A stretch of DNA of 34,776 bases from Pseudomonadota bacterium (GCA_021790515.1 JAJYHV010000038.1:1-34776); one strand, 5' to 3'. Positions 26,697 through 34,761 are shown, numbered from the stretch's first letter. Program-made: numbers and translations. The notes: generated from the sequence alone by a model not told the origin.

Positions 26697-27379
26697 GAAT
26701 CGTGGCGCGCTGTGGTGGTTTGCCAGTGGAGAACGGGCCATTGATGCTGGTTGGCATGCTGTTGCAGGGTAGGGTCCGGATTGACGGCCACGGGATGGGT
26801 AACTTGCTGCAGTAAAGGCAAATCGTTGCGTGAATCGCTGTAAAACCAAGATTCATCGAATTGATCCAGCCGAACGTTCAGGCTGGACAACCATTCATGC
26901 AGACGGGTGATTTTTCCCTGTTGGAAACAGGGCGTGCCTTGCACCTTGCCTGTATAGCGATTATCGATTTGTTCGGGTTCTGTTGCGATCAGGTGTCTGA
27001 CACCGAAGGCGGCGGCGATGGGAGCCGTGACAAAACGATTGGTCGCTGTGATGATGGCAACGTACTCGGTGCTGGCCAATGCTGCGTCGACGGCGGCTTT
27101 GGCATCGCTTGTCATCATGGGAAAAATGTACTGCTGCATGAATTCTGCGTGCCAGGTGTCGAGCTGTTTGATATCGTGGCACGCCAGTGTCTGGAGTTGG
27201 AATGCCAGGAATTCCTGGATGTTTAGCGTTCCTTGTCGGTATTGCTGATAGAAATACTCGTTTTTCTGCTCGTAGTTTGTGCGCTCGACGATACCCCGAT
27301 CGATGAGGAATTGTCCCCATGCATAATCGGAGTCACCAGCCAGTAACGTGTTGTCAAGATCGAATAGAACCAGTTTCAT
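26693..27379 (-). CDS. HAD-superfamily (SerB-like, HAD-IB) phosphatase
   Basis: 228 residues from ATG 27379. Motif I DLDNTLLAGDSDY (catalytic Asp8 and Asp10), motif II IITATNRF, a Lys in QQGKITRLHEWL, and motif III YSDSRNDLPLL. This is the HAD-IB group typified by phosphoserine phosphatase; genes like this sit next to pcnB in many betaproteobacteria. The substrate is unknown. Translation is coupled to pcnB. Confidence 0.87.
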   Translation of the reverse strand: MKLVLFDLDNTLLAGDSDYAWGQFLIDRGIVERTNYEQKNEYFYQQYRQGTLNIQEFLAFQLQTLACHDIKQLDTWHAEFMQQYIFPMMTSDAKAAVDAALASTEYVAIITATNRFVTAPIAAAFGVRHLIATEPEQIDNRYTGKVQGTPCFQQGKITRLHEWLSSLNVRLDQFDESWFYSDSRNDLPLLQQVTHPVAVNPDPTLQQHANQHQWPVLHWQTTTARHDS

Positions 27380-27410
27380 GTAATGATGAGATGTATATGA
27401 CTTTTCCAGA

Positions 27411-28253
27411 TCAGGAAGCCCAGATTTTCCACCAGGATTTCTTTGGCTGTGTGCTGCCATGATAAACGAGCGGATTTTTTGGGTTTAACCATGCGCTATG
27501 CGGGAAATTGAGTTTTAGTACGTGCAGGCTGTCCTCAGCGAGATTTTTTACCCCCATTTGATCATAGGAGCGGGTCATGATGGCCAGTGCCAATTCATTG
27601 GTGGGGGATTGCGGAAAATGTGTAATGGTATCTTGCGAACGCTCGACAGCCGCAATCCACGCCCGGCGGTTGTAATAATACAGCGCAATGTGAACATCGT
27701 GTTCTGCCAGCAGATTGGATAAATACACCATGCGCAACAAGGCGTCTGGTGTGTACTTGCTGTGTGGGTATTTGGTCGTCAGTTCGCGAAAAGCATTGAA
27801 CGAGTCGATGATGGGTTGTGTGTCGCGCTCGGAAGGATCCTGATCGGCGACGTCGGAAAACACTGTTTCGTTGGGTACGAAGTTTGACAGTCCTTTCAGA
27901 TAATAGGCATAATCGGCGTTCGGATGGTTCGGGTGCAGTTTGATGAAACGATTGCAGGCATCCACGGCTGATTGTGGATCAGCGTCTTTGTAATAGGCGT
28001 AAGCGACTTCCAGTTGTGCTTGTTGCGCGTAGTGTCCGTATGGATAACGCGCTTCCAGATTTTCCAGTAATTTGATGGATTTGGCGTAATTTTCAGCCTG
28101 CAGTTCATCCATGGCCTGACCATACAAGTGTTGTGCCGACCAGTTTTTGGTTTCGTCTTCTACCGGTTTGGTGGCGCAGGCACCCAGTAACAGGGTGAAC
28201 GCCAAGGCAATGGCTGATGTGACAGTTAAGGTGACAGGAAAGCCGTATTTCAT
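27411..28253 (-). CDS. bamD: Outer membrane assembly lipoprotein BamD
   Basis: 280 residues from ATG 28253. Lipoprotein signal with lipobox LLGAC (Cys26) places it on the inner face of the outer membrane. TPR-like repeats follow: AQHLYGQAMDELQAENYAKSIKLLENLEARYPYGHYAQQAQLEVAYAYYK is the canonical BamD/ComL start. It is the essential partner of BamA in inserting outer-membrane barrels. A TATAAT on this strand (28280-28285) and TGGA before the ATG suit this start. It is divergent from rluD, whose first possible ATG overlaps this one. Confidence 0.95.
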   Translation of the reverse strand: MKYGFPVTLTVTSAIALAFTLLLGACATKPVEDETKNWSAQHLYGQAMDELQAENYAKSIKLLENLEARYPYGHYAQQAQLEVAYAYYKDADPQSAVDACNRFIKLHPNHPNADYAYYLKGLSNFVPNETVFSDVADQDPSERDTQPIIDSFNAFRELTTKYPHSKYTPDALLRMVYLSNLLAEHDVHIALYYYNRRAWIAAVERSQDTITHFPQSPTNELALAIMTRSYDQMGVKNLAEDSLHVLKLNFPHSAWLNPKNPLVYHGSTQPKKSWWKIWAS

Positions 28254-29253
28254 GGTGGTATCCAAAAATCAATTGCCTGATTATACCGTAAACCCGTCGG
28301 TTCATCCTCATGTGTCATTGGAAATCCCGTTTGATTATGCGGGAGAACGTATGGATGTGACGTTATCGGCGTTGTTGCCGGATTATTCCCGTAGCCGGAT
28401 TCAGGATTGGATTCGTCAGAAGGAAGTCAAAAGCAATGGTCAACCGGTCACCGCCAAACAACGCGTGAGCGGTGGTGAGCGGATAGAGATCATACTGGTT
28501 CCGCACCCTTCCGAACAGTTGACGTCAGCGGAAGATATCGCGCTTGATGTGGTGTTTGAGGACGATAGTCTCCTGGTGGTCAACAAACCGGCTGGTCTGG
28601 TGGTACATCCGGGCAGCGGTAATTGGCAGGGGACGATGATGAATGGTTTGTTGCATCATGCTCCGGCTCTGGCGCAGATTCCGCGTGCGGGCATTGTGCA
28701 TCGACTGGACAAGGATACCAGCGGTTTGTTGGTTGTAGCCAAAACGCTGCCTGCGCAGACTGCCCTGGTGCGGCAGTTGCAGGCGCGACGTGTCAAGCGT
28801 CAATATCTGGCAGTGGTCGAGGGACGGGTGGTGTGCGACGGCAGGGTAGATGCCCCCATCGGGCGTCATCCTGTGCAGCGTACCTTGATGTCGGTTCAGG
28901 GCAATGGCAAGGAGGCAATCACGCATTATGCTGTGGAGCAGCAATTTGCGCGGCATGCCTTGTTGCGTTGTACGCTGGAAACCGGACGTACGCACCAGAT
29001 TCGGGTACACATGCAGCATATCGGACATCCTCTGGTGGGAGATTCAACGTATAATCGCCGGCGTGCGCAGGTTCTGTTGTGTGGCGAGCCTTTTTCCCGC
29101 CAGGCGTTGCATGCGACACAATTGGGATTGTTGCATCCTGTCACCGGAGAGCCGATGCAATGGCAATGTCATCCTCCGGCAGATTTTTTGGGGTTATTGC
29201 ATTGTTTGAGTATCTTGCAGGAACGTACACATGGCGAATTGGATATATCCTGA
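28252..29253 (+). CDS. rluD: 23S rRNA pseudouridine synthase RluD
   Basis: 333 residues from ATG 28252. Makes pseudouridines in helix 69 of 23S rRNA. N-terminal S4 domain (PDYSRSRIQDWIRQKEVKSNG), then the catalytic domain with HRLDKDTSGLLVVAKT (catalytic Asp153) and ETGRTHQIRVHMQHIGHPLVGD. The start is uncertain: ATG 28252 overlaps the bamD start on the other strand. GTG 28312 would remove 20 poorly conserved residues and leave room for promoters. ATG 28351 has a good ribosome-binding site but would cut into the S4 domain. Confidence 0.92.
   Translation: MVVSKNQLPDYTVNPSVHPHVSLEIPFDYAGERMDVTLSALLPDYSRSRIQDWIRQKEVKSNGQPVTAKQRVSGGERIEIILVPHPSEQLTSAEDIALDVVFEDDSLLVVNKPAGLVVHPGSGNWQGTMMNGLLHHAPALAQIPRAGIVHRLDKDTSGLLVVAKTLPAQTALVRQLQARRVKRQYLAVVEGRVVCDGRVDAPIGRHPVQRTLMSVQGNGKEAITHYAVEQQFARHALLRCTLETGRTHQIRVHMQHIGHPLVGDSTYNRRRAQVLLCGEPFSRQALHATQLGLLHPVTGEPMQWQCHPPADFLGLLHCLSILQERTHGELDIS
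28280..28285 (-). promoter_or_regulatory. Possible -10 box for bamD
   Basis: A perfect TATAAT on the minus strand, 27 bp before the bamD ATG. The -35 region (GGATG-like) is poor, so this is a tentative call. It lies inside the longest possible reading frame of rluD on the other strand. Confidence 0.4.
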
Positions 29254-29968
29254 CTGGCCTGCCCCATCACGGGTGAAGTCATTGGTCTCGACACGCCTCG
29301 GAGGTGGTAGTACCGGGGTGTACGCCAGTCTGAACCTGGGGGAGCACGTTGGAGACGATGCGATTGAAGTAGCGCAGAACCGTACGATTCTGCGCGAGAT
29401 GTTGCCCAATGAGCCGGTATGGTTGAATCAGGTGCATGGCAATACCGTGGCATATGCGGATCATGTGCGTGAACGTGTGCAGGCTGATGCGGCGGTGGCG
29501 TGGCGAAGAAAAACGGTTTGTGCCGTATTGACGGCAGATTGCCTGCCGGTGTTGTTGTGTGATGATGAAGGCAGTGTCGTGGCGGCAGTGCACGCTGGCT
29601 GGCGCGGCCTGCTGGCGGGTATTCTGGAACAGACCGTATCGACCATGCGCCAACCGCCTGCGCGTTTGATGGCGTGGTTGGGGCCGGCGATTGCGCAAGA
29701 GCACTACGAGGTTGGTCATGAAGTACGGCAAGCGTTTGTGAATGATTTGCCGCAAACGGCAGCGGCGTTCCGGGGGCATGGCAGCGGTAAATGGTTGGCG
29801 GATATGTATTGGCTGGCGCGCCTGCATTTGCAACGTGCGGGTGTCACGCGAATTTTTGGTGGCGATCTGGATACATTTGCCGATCAGGAGCGGTTCTATT
29901 CCTATCGGCGGGATGGCGTGACCGGACGCATGGCCAGTCTGATTTGGCTGAATGAAGAGCAGAATTGA
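29231..29968 (+). CDS. pgeF: Multi-copper polyphenol oxidase/purine nucleoside phosphorylase family protein PgeF (YfiH)
   Basis: 245 residues, DUF152 family. Metal-site residues His69 (in NQVHGN), Cys104 (TADCLPVLL) and His121 (VHAGWRGLL) are all present. The family was first called laccase-like; more recent work assigns purine nucleoside phosphorylase/deaminase activity and a role in peptidoglycan fidelity in E. coli. It overlaps the 3' end of rluD by 23 bp, the usual arrangement in proteobacteria, and overlaps or abuts rimO. Confidence 0.92.
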   Translation: MANWIYPDWPAPSRVKSLVSTRLGGGSTGVYASLNLGEHVGDDAIEVAQNRTILREMLPNEPVWLNQVHGNTVAYADHVRERVQADAAVAWRRKTVCAVLTADCLPVLLCDDEGSVVAAVHAGWRGLLAGILEQTVSTMRQPPARLMAWLGPAIAQEHYEVGHEVRQAFVNDLPQTAAAFRGHGSGKWLADMYWLARLHLQRAGVTRIFGGDLDTFADQERFYSYRRDGVTGRMASLIWLNEEQN

Positions 29969-29978
29969 GGAGAACGAT

Positions 29979-31301
29979 TTGTCATCGACCAGCGCGGTGC
30001 CCAGAGTAGGCTTTGTATCACTTGGTTGTCCCAAGGCAACGTCGGATTCCGAGCGTATTCTGACGCAATTGCGTGCCGAGGGTTATCAGGTATCAGCCAG
30101 TTATGATGATTCTGACGTGGTGATTGTCAATACCTGTGGCTTCATTGATGACGCCATCGCTGAATCACTGGAAGCAATTGGCGAGGCGTTGACTGAAAAT
30201 GGTAAAGTTATTGTTACCGGATGTTTGGGTGCGCGCGCAGAATTGGTAAAAGAGGCGTGGCCGGATGTGTTGGCCATCACGGGTCCCAATGACGTAGGTT
30301 CTGTCATGGCGGCTGTGCATGCCGGTTTCCCCAAACCACATGATCCTTTTCTGGATTTGGTGCCGCCACAAGGCGTTCGCCTGTCGCCGCCACATTATGC
30401 CTGGCTCAAGATTTCCGAAGGCTGTAACCATCGTTGCAGTTTTTGCATTATTCCTTCTCTGCGTGGCGATTTGGTCAGTCGCCCTGTGCATGAAGTCATG
30501 CAGGAAGCGGAGCGCCTGGTTGACGCCGGGGTCAAGGAATTGCTGATCATTTCGCAGGACACCAGCGCCTATGGCGTCGACGTGCGTTACCGTACCGGAT
30601 TCTGGCAGGGGCGGCCGTTGAAGACGCGCATGACAGAACTGGTGGAGGCGTTGTCGACATTGGGCGTCTGGGTACGCTTGCATTATGTGTACCCATATCC
30701 ACACGTGGATGAAATCATTCATTTGATGGCGCAGGGTAATGTGCTGCCATATCTGGATATTCCCTTCCAACATGCCAGTCCGACTATTTTGCGGGCGATG
30801 AAGCGACCTGCTGCGGCAGAAAATGTATTGGCGCGCATACGGGCGTGGCGAGAGATTTGTCCGGATTTGGTCTTGCGTTCGACGTTTATTGCTGGTTTTC
30901 CGGGTGAAACCGATGCGGATTTTGAACGGTTGATGGATTTTATCGACGCTGCGCAACTGGATCGGGTGGGTTGTTTTACATATTCACCGGTAGATGGAGC
31001 AACGGCCAACGCTCTGCCAAACCCCGTGCCCGATGAGGTAAAGGAAGCGCGCCGTGAACGTTTGATGGAACGGCAGGCCGAGATTAGTGCCGACCGGTTG
31101 GGTAAACGTATTGGTCAGGAGTTGGTCGTTCTGGTGGATGAGGTAACGGAGCGGGGCGCGATAGCACGTAGTTATGCGGATGCACCAGAAATCGATGGCG
31201 TGGTCATTCTGGAAGACGAAACGGACGTGAAGGTCGGTGAATTTGTGACGGTGCGGGTGACGGACAGCGGTGAATACGATTTGTGGGCGGAACTGGTTTG
31301 A
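29979..31301 (+). CDS. rimO: Ribosomal protein S12 methylthiotransferase RimO
   Basis: 440 residues from TTG 29979, chosen because GAGGAG (29967-29972) lies 6 bases ahead; ATG 29952 in the same frame adds nine residues but has no such signal and overlaps pgeF. Radical-SAM enzyme that methylthiolates the conserved Asp of S12. N-terminal UPF0004 domain [19 protein letters not shown] with Cys ligands at CPK, NTCGF and TGCLG; radical-SAM cluster in [22 protein letters not shown]-terminal TRAM domain ends EYDLWAELV. RimO-specific rather than MiaB by SLGCPK and PSLRGD. Following rluD-pgeF in the same direction. Confidence 0.95.
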   Translation: MSSTSAVPRVGFVSLGCPKATSDSERILTQLRAEGYQVSASYDDSDVVIVNTCGFIDDAIAESLEAIGEALTENGKVIVTGCLGARAELVKEAWPDVLAITGPNDVGSVMAAVHAGFPKPHDPFLDLVPPQGVRLSPPHYAWLKISEGCNHRCSFCIIPSLRGDLVSRPVHEVMQEAERLVDAGVKELLIISQDTSAYGVDVRYRTGFWQGRPLKTRMTELVEALSTLGVWVRLHYVYPYPHVDEIIHLMAQGNVLPYLDIPFQHASPTILRAMKRPAAAENVLARIRAWREICPDLVLRSTFIAGFPGETDADFERLMDFIDAAQLDRVGCFTYSPVDGATANALPNPVPDEVKEARRERLMERQAEISADRLGKRIGQELVVLVDEVTERGAIARSYADAPEIDGVVILEDETDVKVGEFVTVRVTDSGEYDLWAELV

Positions 31302-31333
31302 TGCGTTTGACCAGACACAGTAAAAGTCCGGAT

Positions 31334-31375
31334 ACGCAGGTCAATTCATTTATTTATAAATGAATTGACCTGCGT
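31334..31375. repeat. 42-nt perfect palindrome (20-bp arms, TT centre)
   Basis: The arm ACGCAGGTCAATTCATTTAT at 31334-31353 is followed by TT and by its exact reverse complement at 31356-31375. It lies 33 bp after the rimO stop and its right arm contains the -35 box of a promoter (31365-31370). It could be an operator, a cruciform or a terminator-like RNA hairpin; no T-run follows on either side. Confidence 0.85.
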
Positions 31376-31394
31376 TGTATCGTTTCGGTATAAT
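31365..31394 (+). promoter_or_regulatory. Sigma-70-type promoter of the Rpn-like gene
   Basis: TTGACC at 31365-31370, an 18-bp spacer and TATAAT at 31389-31394. The strongest consensus promoter seen in the window. Transcription should begin near 31401, about 24 nt before the start codon at 31425. The -35 box is part of the palindrome, so anything bound to or folding the palindrome would affect it. Confidence 0.7.
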
Positions 31395-31424
31395 GAGCTG
31401 GTTTCTTTATGACAGCCTGTTTAT

Positions 31425-32429
31425 ATGCCAAGCGCTGCGCTCAACCATCATCTTGACCGCTGTGTTGATAATCGCTCCAGCGACAATAATCACGATAATC
31501 CGTGGAAATTGGTTATTGACGGATATGCGAATGATTTGATGTTGTTTTATTTCAATTCCGTGAGTCGGCATATCAATTGGTCCATTGGGTATGAATCACT
31601 GGATGATGAATTGCCTGCCTTGATTCGTGATGAGGAGTTGGGTAAATGCTATGCCGACAAGCTAATCAAAGTCACGACATTAGATGGTGAAGCAAGCATT
31701 GTGTATATTTACGTTGAGGCGAATGGTTGCGCGGACAATAATTTCGCGCAACGCATGTTTACCTGCAACTATCGCATCTACGATAAATTCGGCACATATC
31801 CCGTATTGCTGGCGGTATTGGCTGATAATGACTCCAACTGGAAACCGGTTCAATATCATCGGCAACGTTGGGGGTGTGGTATTACCTTTACTTTTCCTGT
31901 GGTCAAACTTACGGATTATCGTGGACAATTGGCCGAATTGCTTGATAGCAATAATCCTTTTGCCACACTGACTGCTGCACACTTTTTGACCCGCTGTACC
32001 CGACATGACATGGCGGAGCGTTTGCAGACCAAAATCAAACTCACCAAGCTGCTTTACCAGAAAGGTTGGGACAAACAAGAGTTACTTGATTTTTTTTCGG
32101 TTATCGATTGGTTGATGCATTTGCCTCACATATTGACTGTGCAATTCCACCAGCACATTGCCAGTTATGAGCGGGAGAAAAAAATGTGCTATGTGACCAG
32201 CATTGAACAGATTGGTTTTGAGAATGGTATGCAGCAGGGTATTGAAGCAGGAAAATTGAGCGGGTTGATTGAGGCCGTGCAAGGGTTGATTCGTAGAAAA
32301 TTTCCTGATGCCGATGAAGGGAAATGGATATCCATTCTTCATGCGGCGGATAAAAACACGCTGCACCATTATCTCTTACGGGTACTGGATGCCAGTAATA
32401 CGGATGATATCTTCGGTGCGAAGCACTGA
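31425..32429 (+). CDS. Rpn/PD-(D/E)XK family nuclease-transposase-like protein
   Basis: 334 residues. The layout matches proteins annotated as Rpn-family recombination-promoting nuclease/putative transposase: DDELPALIRDEELG, a DKLIKV segment (Asp78, Lys79), a beta-strand VYIYVEANG and CNYRIYDKFGTYPVLLAVLADND, then FTFPVVKLTDYRGQ and a helical C-terminal part with KMCYVTSIEQIGFENGMQQG. In relatives the core motif is E-V-Q; here it is Glu98-Ala-Asn100, a conservative change that may weaken activity. Low-GC codon use compared with the preceding genes. No ribosome-binding site is obvious. Likely a selfish or recombination-related accessory gene. Confidence 0.75.
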   Translation: MPSAALNHHLDRCVDNRSSDNNHDNPWKLVIDGYANDLMLFYFNSVSRHINWSIGYESLDDELPALIRDEELGKCYADKLIKVTTLDGEASIVYIYVEANGCADNNFAQRMFTCNYRIYDKFGTYPVLLAVLADNDSNWKPVQYHRQRWGCGITFTFPVVKLTDYRGQLAELLDSNNPFATLTAAHFLTRCTRHDMAERLQTKIKLTKLLYQKGWDKQELLDFFSVIDWLMHLPHILTVQFHQHIASYEREKKMCYVTSIEQIGFENGMQQGIEAGKLSGLIEAVQGLIRRKFPDADEGKWISILHAADKNTLHHYLLRVLDASNTDDIFGAKH

Positions 32430-32586
32430 CTTGTTCGGGGTAATCCCCCCAGCTGAAAGTGAGGGAATTACTGTGCGAACCGTTATTATATATTGTTTGT
32501 TGCGTTGCAGGCATTTCGAGCAGGTTGCTTTTCGAAAGTCCAGATAAACGATCGTTTTATCGAATCATTGCAAATGCCGCCGATAA

Positions 32587-32614
32587 GGTGTATAAACACC
32601 TATGTGTATAAACA
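32587..32614. promoter_or_regulatory. Putative operator of the PIN toxin-antitoxin operon
   Basis: GGTGTATAAACACC (32587-32600) is an inverted repeat with 5-bp arms, and TGTATAAACA is repeated directly at 32589-32598 and 32605-32614, 16 bp apart. It ends 17 bp before the antitoxin ATG. Ribbon-helix-helix antitoxins commonly bind such short repeats to repress their own operon; binding here is inferred. Confidence 0.5.
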
Positions 32615-32631
32615 TTGAATTTGGAGGCGTT

Positions 32632-32871
32632 ATGAATTCCGTTCGCTGGAACATCGCCGTGTCCCCGGACACGGATCAGTCTGTCCGCATGTTCCTTGCA
32701 TCGCAAGGTGGCGGCCGCAAGGGCGACCTGTCGCGTTTCATCGAGCAGGCGGTGCGCGCCTATATCTTCGAGCGTGCCGTTGAAGAGGCCAAGGCGGCAA
32801 ACGCCAACGTGAGCGAGGCTGACTTGACCGCTATCGTGAGCGAAGCTGTGCAATGGGCGCGTGAGCACTGA
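32632..32871 (+). CDS. Antitoxin of a PIN-domain toxin-antitoxin pair (ribbon-helix-helix-like)
   Basis: 79 residues from ATG 32632, which has GGAGG at 32623-32627; an upstream in-frame ATG at 32602 lacks such a signal. The N-terminus RWNIAVSPDTDQSVRMFLAS looks like a CopG/Arc-type beta-strand followed by helix, then GDLSRFIEQAVRAYIFERAV, and an acidic/Ala-rich C-terminal helix that would bind the toxin. The stop and the toxin ATG share bases (TGATG), the usual coupled layout. Expected to neutralise the PIN RNase and repress the operon. Next to Tn3-family debris, so probably a transposon passenger. Confidence 0.8.
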   Translation: MNSVRWNIAVSPDTDQSVRMFLASQGGGRKGDLSRFIEQAVRAYIFERAVEEAKAANANVSEADLTAIVSEAVQWAREH

Positions 32872-33290
32872 TGCGGGTTGTTCTCGACACTAACGTGCTA
32901 CTCAGTGCCTTGCTTTCGCCGCACGGCTTGCCGGACGTTATCTACCGTGCATGGCAGAAGGATCGTTACGAATTGGTGACTTCGGAAGTGCAAATCGACG
33001 AACTGCGCCGCGCGAGCCGCTATGCGAAATTCAAGGATGTGCTTCAGCCGCATCGTGTCGGCACGATGGTCAACAACATGCGGCGTTCGGCCGTGCTGGA
33101 TACGTTGCTGTCTCTGCCGGACGGCATTGGGGCCAATGATCCGAACGATGCTTTTCTGCTGGCGATGGCGCTCGCTGGCGAAGCCGTTTACTTGGTGACT
33201 GGCGACCATCGCGCCGGACTGCTGCAACGAGGCAGCATCGGTCGCACGCGCATCGTCACGCCAGCCGCCTTCTGCGCCGAGGCGCTTTGA
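32871..33290 (+). CDS. PIN-domain toxin (putative ribonuclease, COG1569 type)
   Basis: 139 residues. PIN-domain acidic residues are present: Asp6 in [12 protein letters not shown], Glu44 in IDELRR, Asp90 and Asp93 in [13 protein letters not shown], and Asp112 in VTGDHRAG. Such toxins cut RNA when the antitoxin is lost. The gene appears intact. Translation is coupled to the antitoxin upstream. The Tn3-type transposase remnant starts 5 bp after its stop, an arrangement known for Tn3-family transposons carrying PIN modules. Confidence 0.86.
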   Translation: MRVVLDTNVLLSALLSPHGLPDVIYRAWQKDRYELVTSEVQIDELRRASRYAKFKDVLQPHRVGTMVNNMRRSAVLDTLLSLPDGIGANDPNDAFLLAMALAGEAVYLVTGDHRAGLLQRGSIGRTRIVTPAAFCAEAL

Positions 33291-33294
33291 CGCC

Positions 33295-33679
33295 ATGCCG
33301 GTCAGCTTCCTGTCCGTTACGCAACGGGAACGCTACGGCCGCTATCCAGATATCCTTTCCGCCGATGAATTGGCGCGTTACTTCCATCAGGATGACGCAT
33401 CAGGATGACGACGACTGCGACTGGATTGCCACCAAGCGGCGCAACAGCACCCGTCTGGGCTATGCGCTGCAACTGACGACAGCGCGCTTTCTCGGCGCTT
33501 TCCTGGAAGACTCGACCGCTGTATCCGGCCCGGTGTGGCAGGCGCTGTCGTCGCAACTCGACATCGCGGACGCGGCATGCGCTTCGTGGTGCCGGTGCGC
33601 ACCATGGCTTGGCGCGTAAGGTCTTCCACGGCAAACGCGGTGAACTACGTCCGTTACATGACGAAACACCCCCCGTTAA
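33295..33679 (+). pseudogene. Tn3-family transposase (TnpA) remnant: N-terminus and C-terminal scrap
   Basis: From ATG 33295 the frame reads [19 protein letters not shown], then [11 protein letters not shown], the DUF4158 N-terminus of Tn3 transposases. A 13-bp tandem repeat CATCAGGATGACG (33385-33397, 33398-33410) shifts the frame. The other frame continues with TKRRNSTRLGYALQLTTARFLGAFLED up to about 33570. From about 33600 a different frame gives HGLARKVFHGKRGELR, which resembles the C-terminal end of TnpA. So about 850 internal codons are missing. The element is inactive. Confidence 0.75.
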
Positions 33680-33813
33680 AACCGGGATGATTCAGTACTG
33701 TAAGCCAATTTCAATCATGAAAACGGATGCCCGTAAATTGTTCGGATTTTCCGAGTCGCTTCTCGTTGGTTTCTGGTGATAACGGGCATGGCAAGCCGGA
33801 CAGGTTTTTGATT
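33680..33813. other. Short gap between Tn3 scar and flgN
   Basis: No gene. ATGCCCGT (33726-33733) and ACGGGCAT (33782-33789) form an 8-bp inverted repeat enclosing about 48 bp. No terminator for flgN was recognised. The sequence next to the Tn3 scrap may mark where the transposon joined the flagellar locus. Confidence 0.35.
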
Positions 33814-34290
33814 TTAGCCGATGACATGTCCGCGATTAAACACTGGTCTGTTCGGTTGCCCGTCGGCGCCATATAATTTTTCCAGTGCAGCGTTACCGGT
33901 GAGTACATGCAGCGCCTGATGTTTCCGATTCAGTTGTGTGTTGATGATGAGTCCGTTGGTATGATTGAGATCTTTCGCCAGACGAACTTGAGCGAGCAGG
34001 GTATTCCAGGTATCTGATACGGTGGTATCGGGATGCGCTTCCAGCCAGGCTTGCATGCCAACTTCTCCATTCGGCCAGCCGTGTTGCACGAGCAGAGCAT
34101 GACGTCGTGCAGACAGGTTGGCGAGTTGGGCGATCAGTGCCGCTTTTTGTTCGAGCAGGGCAGAAACTTCTTGCAGGTTGTCTTTTGTCAGGCTTTGTTG
34201 TTCGCCACGAATGCAGTCGAGGAGATTTTGCATGACAACCCTTTCGGCCTGGAGGGTTGTGAGTAGATCAGTGACAGAAATGGATTCCAT
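33814..34290 (-). CDS. flgN: Flagellar export chaperone FlgN
   Basis: 158 residues from ATG 34290; the frame can be extended to a TTG at 34320 but homologues begin near here. Mostly helical: ISVTDLLTTLQAERVVMQNLLDCIRGEQQSLTK split over residues 4-36 is the FlgN pattern, followed by NLQEVSALLEQKAALIAQLANLSARR. It carries the hook-filament junction proteins FlgK and FlgL to the FlhA gate. The position directly after flgM is the usual order (flgM-flgN). No clear ribosome-binding site; probably co-transcribed with flgM. Confidence 0.87.
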   Translation of the reverse strand: MESISVTDLLTTLQAERVVMQNLLDCIRGEQQSLTKDNLQEVSALLEQKAALIAQLANLSARRHALLVQHGWPNGEVGMQAWLEAHPDTTVSDTWNTLLAQVRLAKDLNHTNGLIINTQLNRKHQALHVLTGNAALEKLYGADGQPNRPVFNRGHVIG

Positions 34291-34353
34291 GTAGAAGTCG
34301 TGGTTGGCGCGTTCTTTCAATCAGGGTTCGCGCGCTGACAAAACATTAGAATG

Positions 34354-34686
34354 TCAGGCGTGCGTACCACCGGCCTGCAGCAGGCCGCGAACCGAAGTGA
34401 TGAGACCCGTGGCAACTTTGTTGGTGTCAACGGAAAACTGGCCGTTGGCAATGGCTTGTTTGATGGTTTCGACTTTTTGTACGTCAAACGTGCTGGTGCC
34501 GGCAATGCTGGACTGCAGCGCTTGCAATTGCGGCGAACTGGAAGCTACGCCGGCAGCGGCCGGTTTGGCTTCCGAAGGCGCGGCGGATGGTGCGCTGCCA
34601 GAAATGCCGGTTCCGGGTGTTTTGCCGGTCGAAGCCGAGCCCGTGGGGCGGGGCGACAGATTTTTCACGGAGTCAGTAATCTTCAT
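34354..34686 (-). CDS. flgM: Anti-sigma-28 factor FlgM
   Basis: 110 residues. It holds sigma factor FliA inactive until the hook-basal body is complete, then is exported. MKITDSVKNLSP at the N-terminus and the C-terminal sigma-binding helices FDVQKVETIKQAIANGQFSV, then DTNKVATGLITSVRGLL, are characteristic; the Ser/Ala/Pro-rich middle is disordered as usual. A sigma-28 promoter lies at 34735-34761. Its partner FliA is encoded 20 kb away in the same window. Confidence 0.94.
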   Translation of the reverse strand: MKITDSVKNLSPRPTGSASTGKTPGTGISGSAPSAAPSEAKPAAAGVASSSPQLQALQSSIAGTSTFDVQKVETIKQAIANGQFSVDTNKVATGLITSVRGLLQAGGTHA

Positions 34687-34734
34687 GGCATCATCTCTGG
34701 CATAACGATCCGGAACATCCGGGGTACGAAGTTG

Positions 34735-34761
34735 TTTTCGGCAGTAATTTTCAAAACTTTA
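34735..34761 (-). promoter_or_regulatory. Sigma-28 (FliA) promoter of flgM-flgN
   Basis: On the minus strand TAAAGTTT (34754-34761), exactly 11 bases of spacer, and GCCGAAAA (34735-34742). This matches the enterobacterial FliA consensus TAAAGTTT-N11-GCCGATAA at 15 of 16 positions. Transcription would begin about 40-45 bp before the flgM ATG, giving a FliA-FlgM feedback loop. Confidence 0.85.

Noticed and set aside
26697-26849. N-terminal extension of pcnB
   Set aside because: Lies wholly in the HAD phosphatase gene; ATG 26696 overlaps its stop in the usual ATGA manner.
32546-32557. 12-bp palindrome AAACGATCGTTT as a Tn3 res site or terminal repeat
   Set aside because: Too short and unlike Tn3-family terminal repeats; no matching copy was found on the other side of the transposase remnant.
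32579-32586. GCCGATAA, identical to the sigma-28 -10 consensus, upstream of the antitoxin gene
   Set aside because: There is no TAAAGTTT-like sequence 11 bases upstream and the genes are not motility genes; taken as chance.
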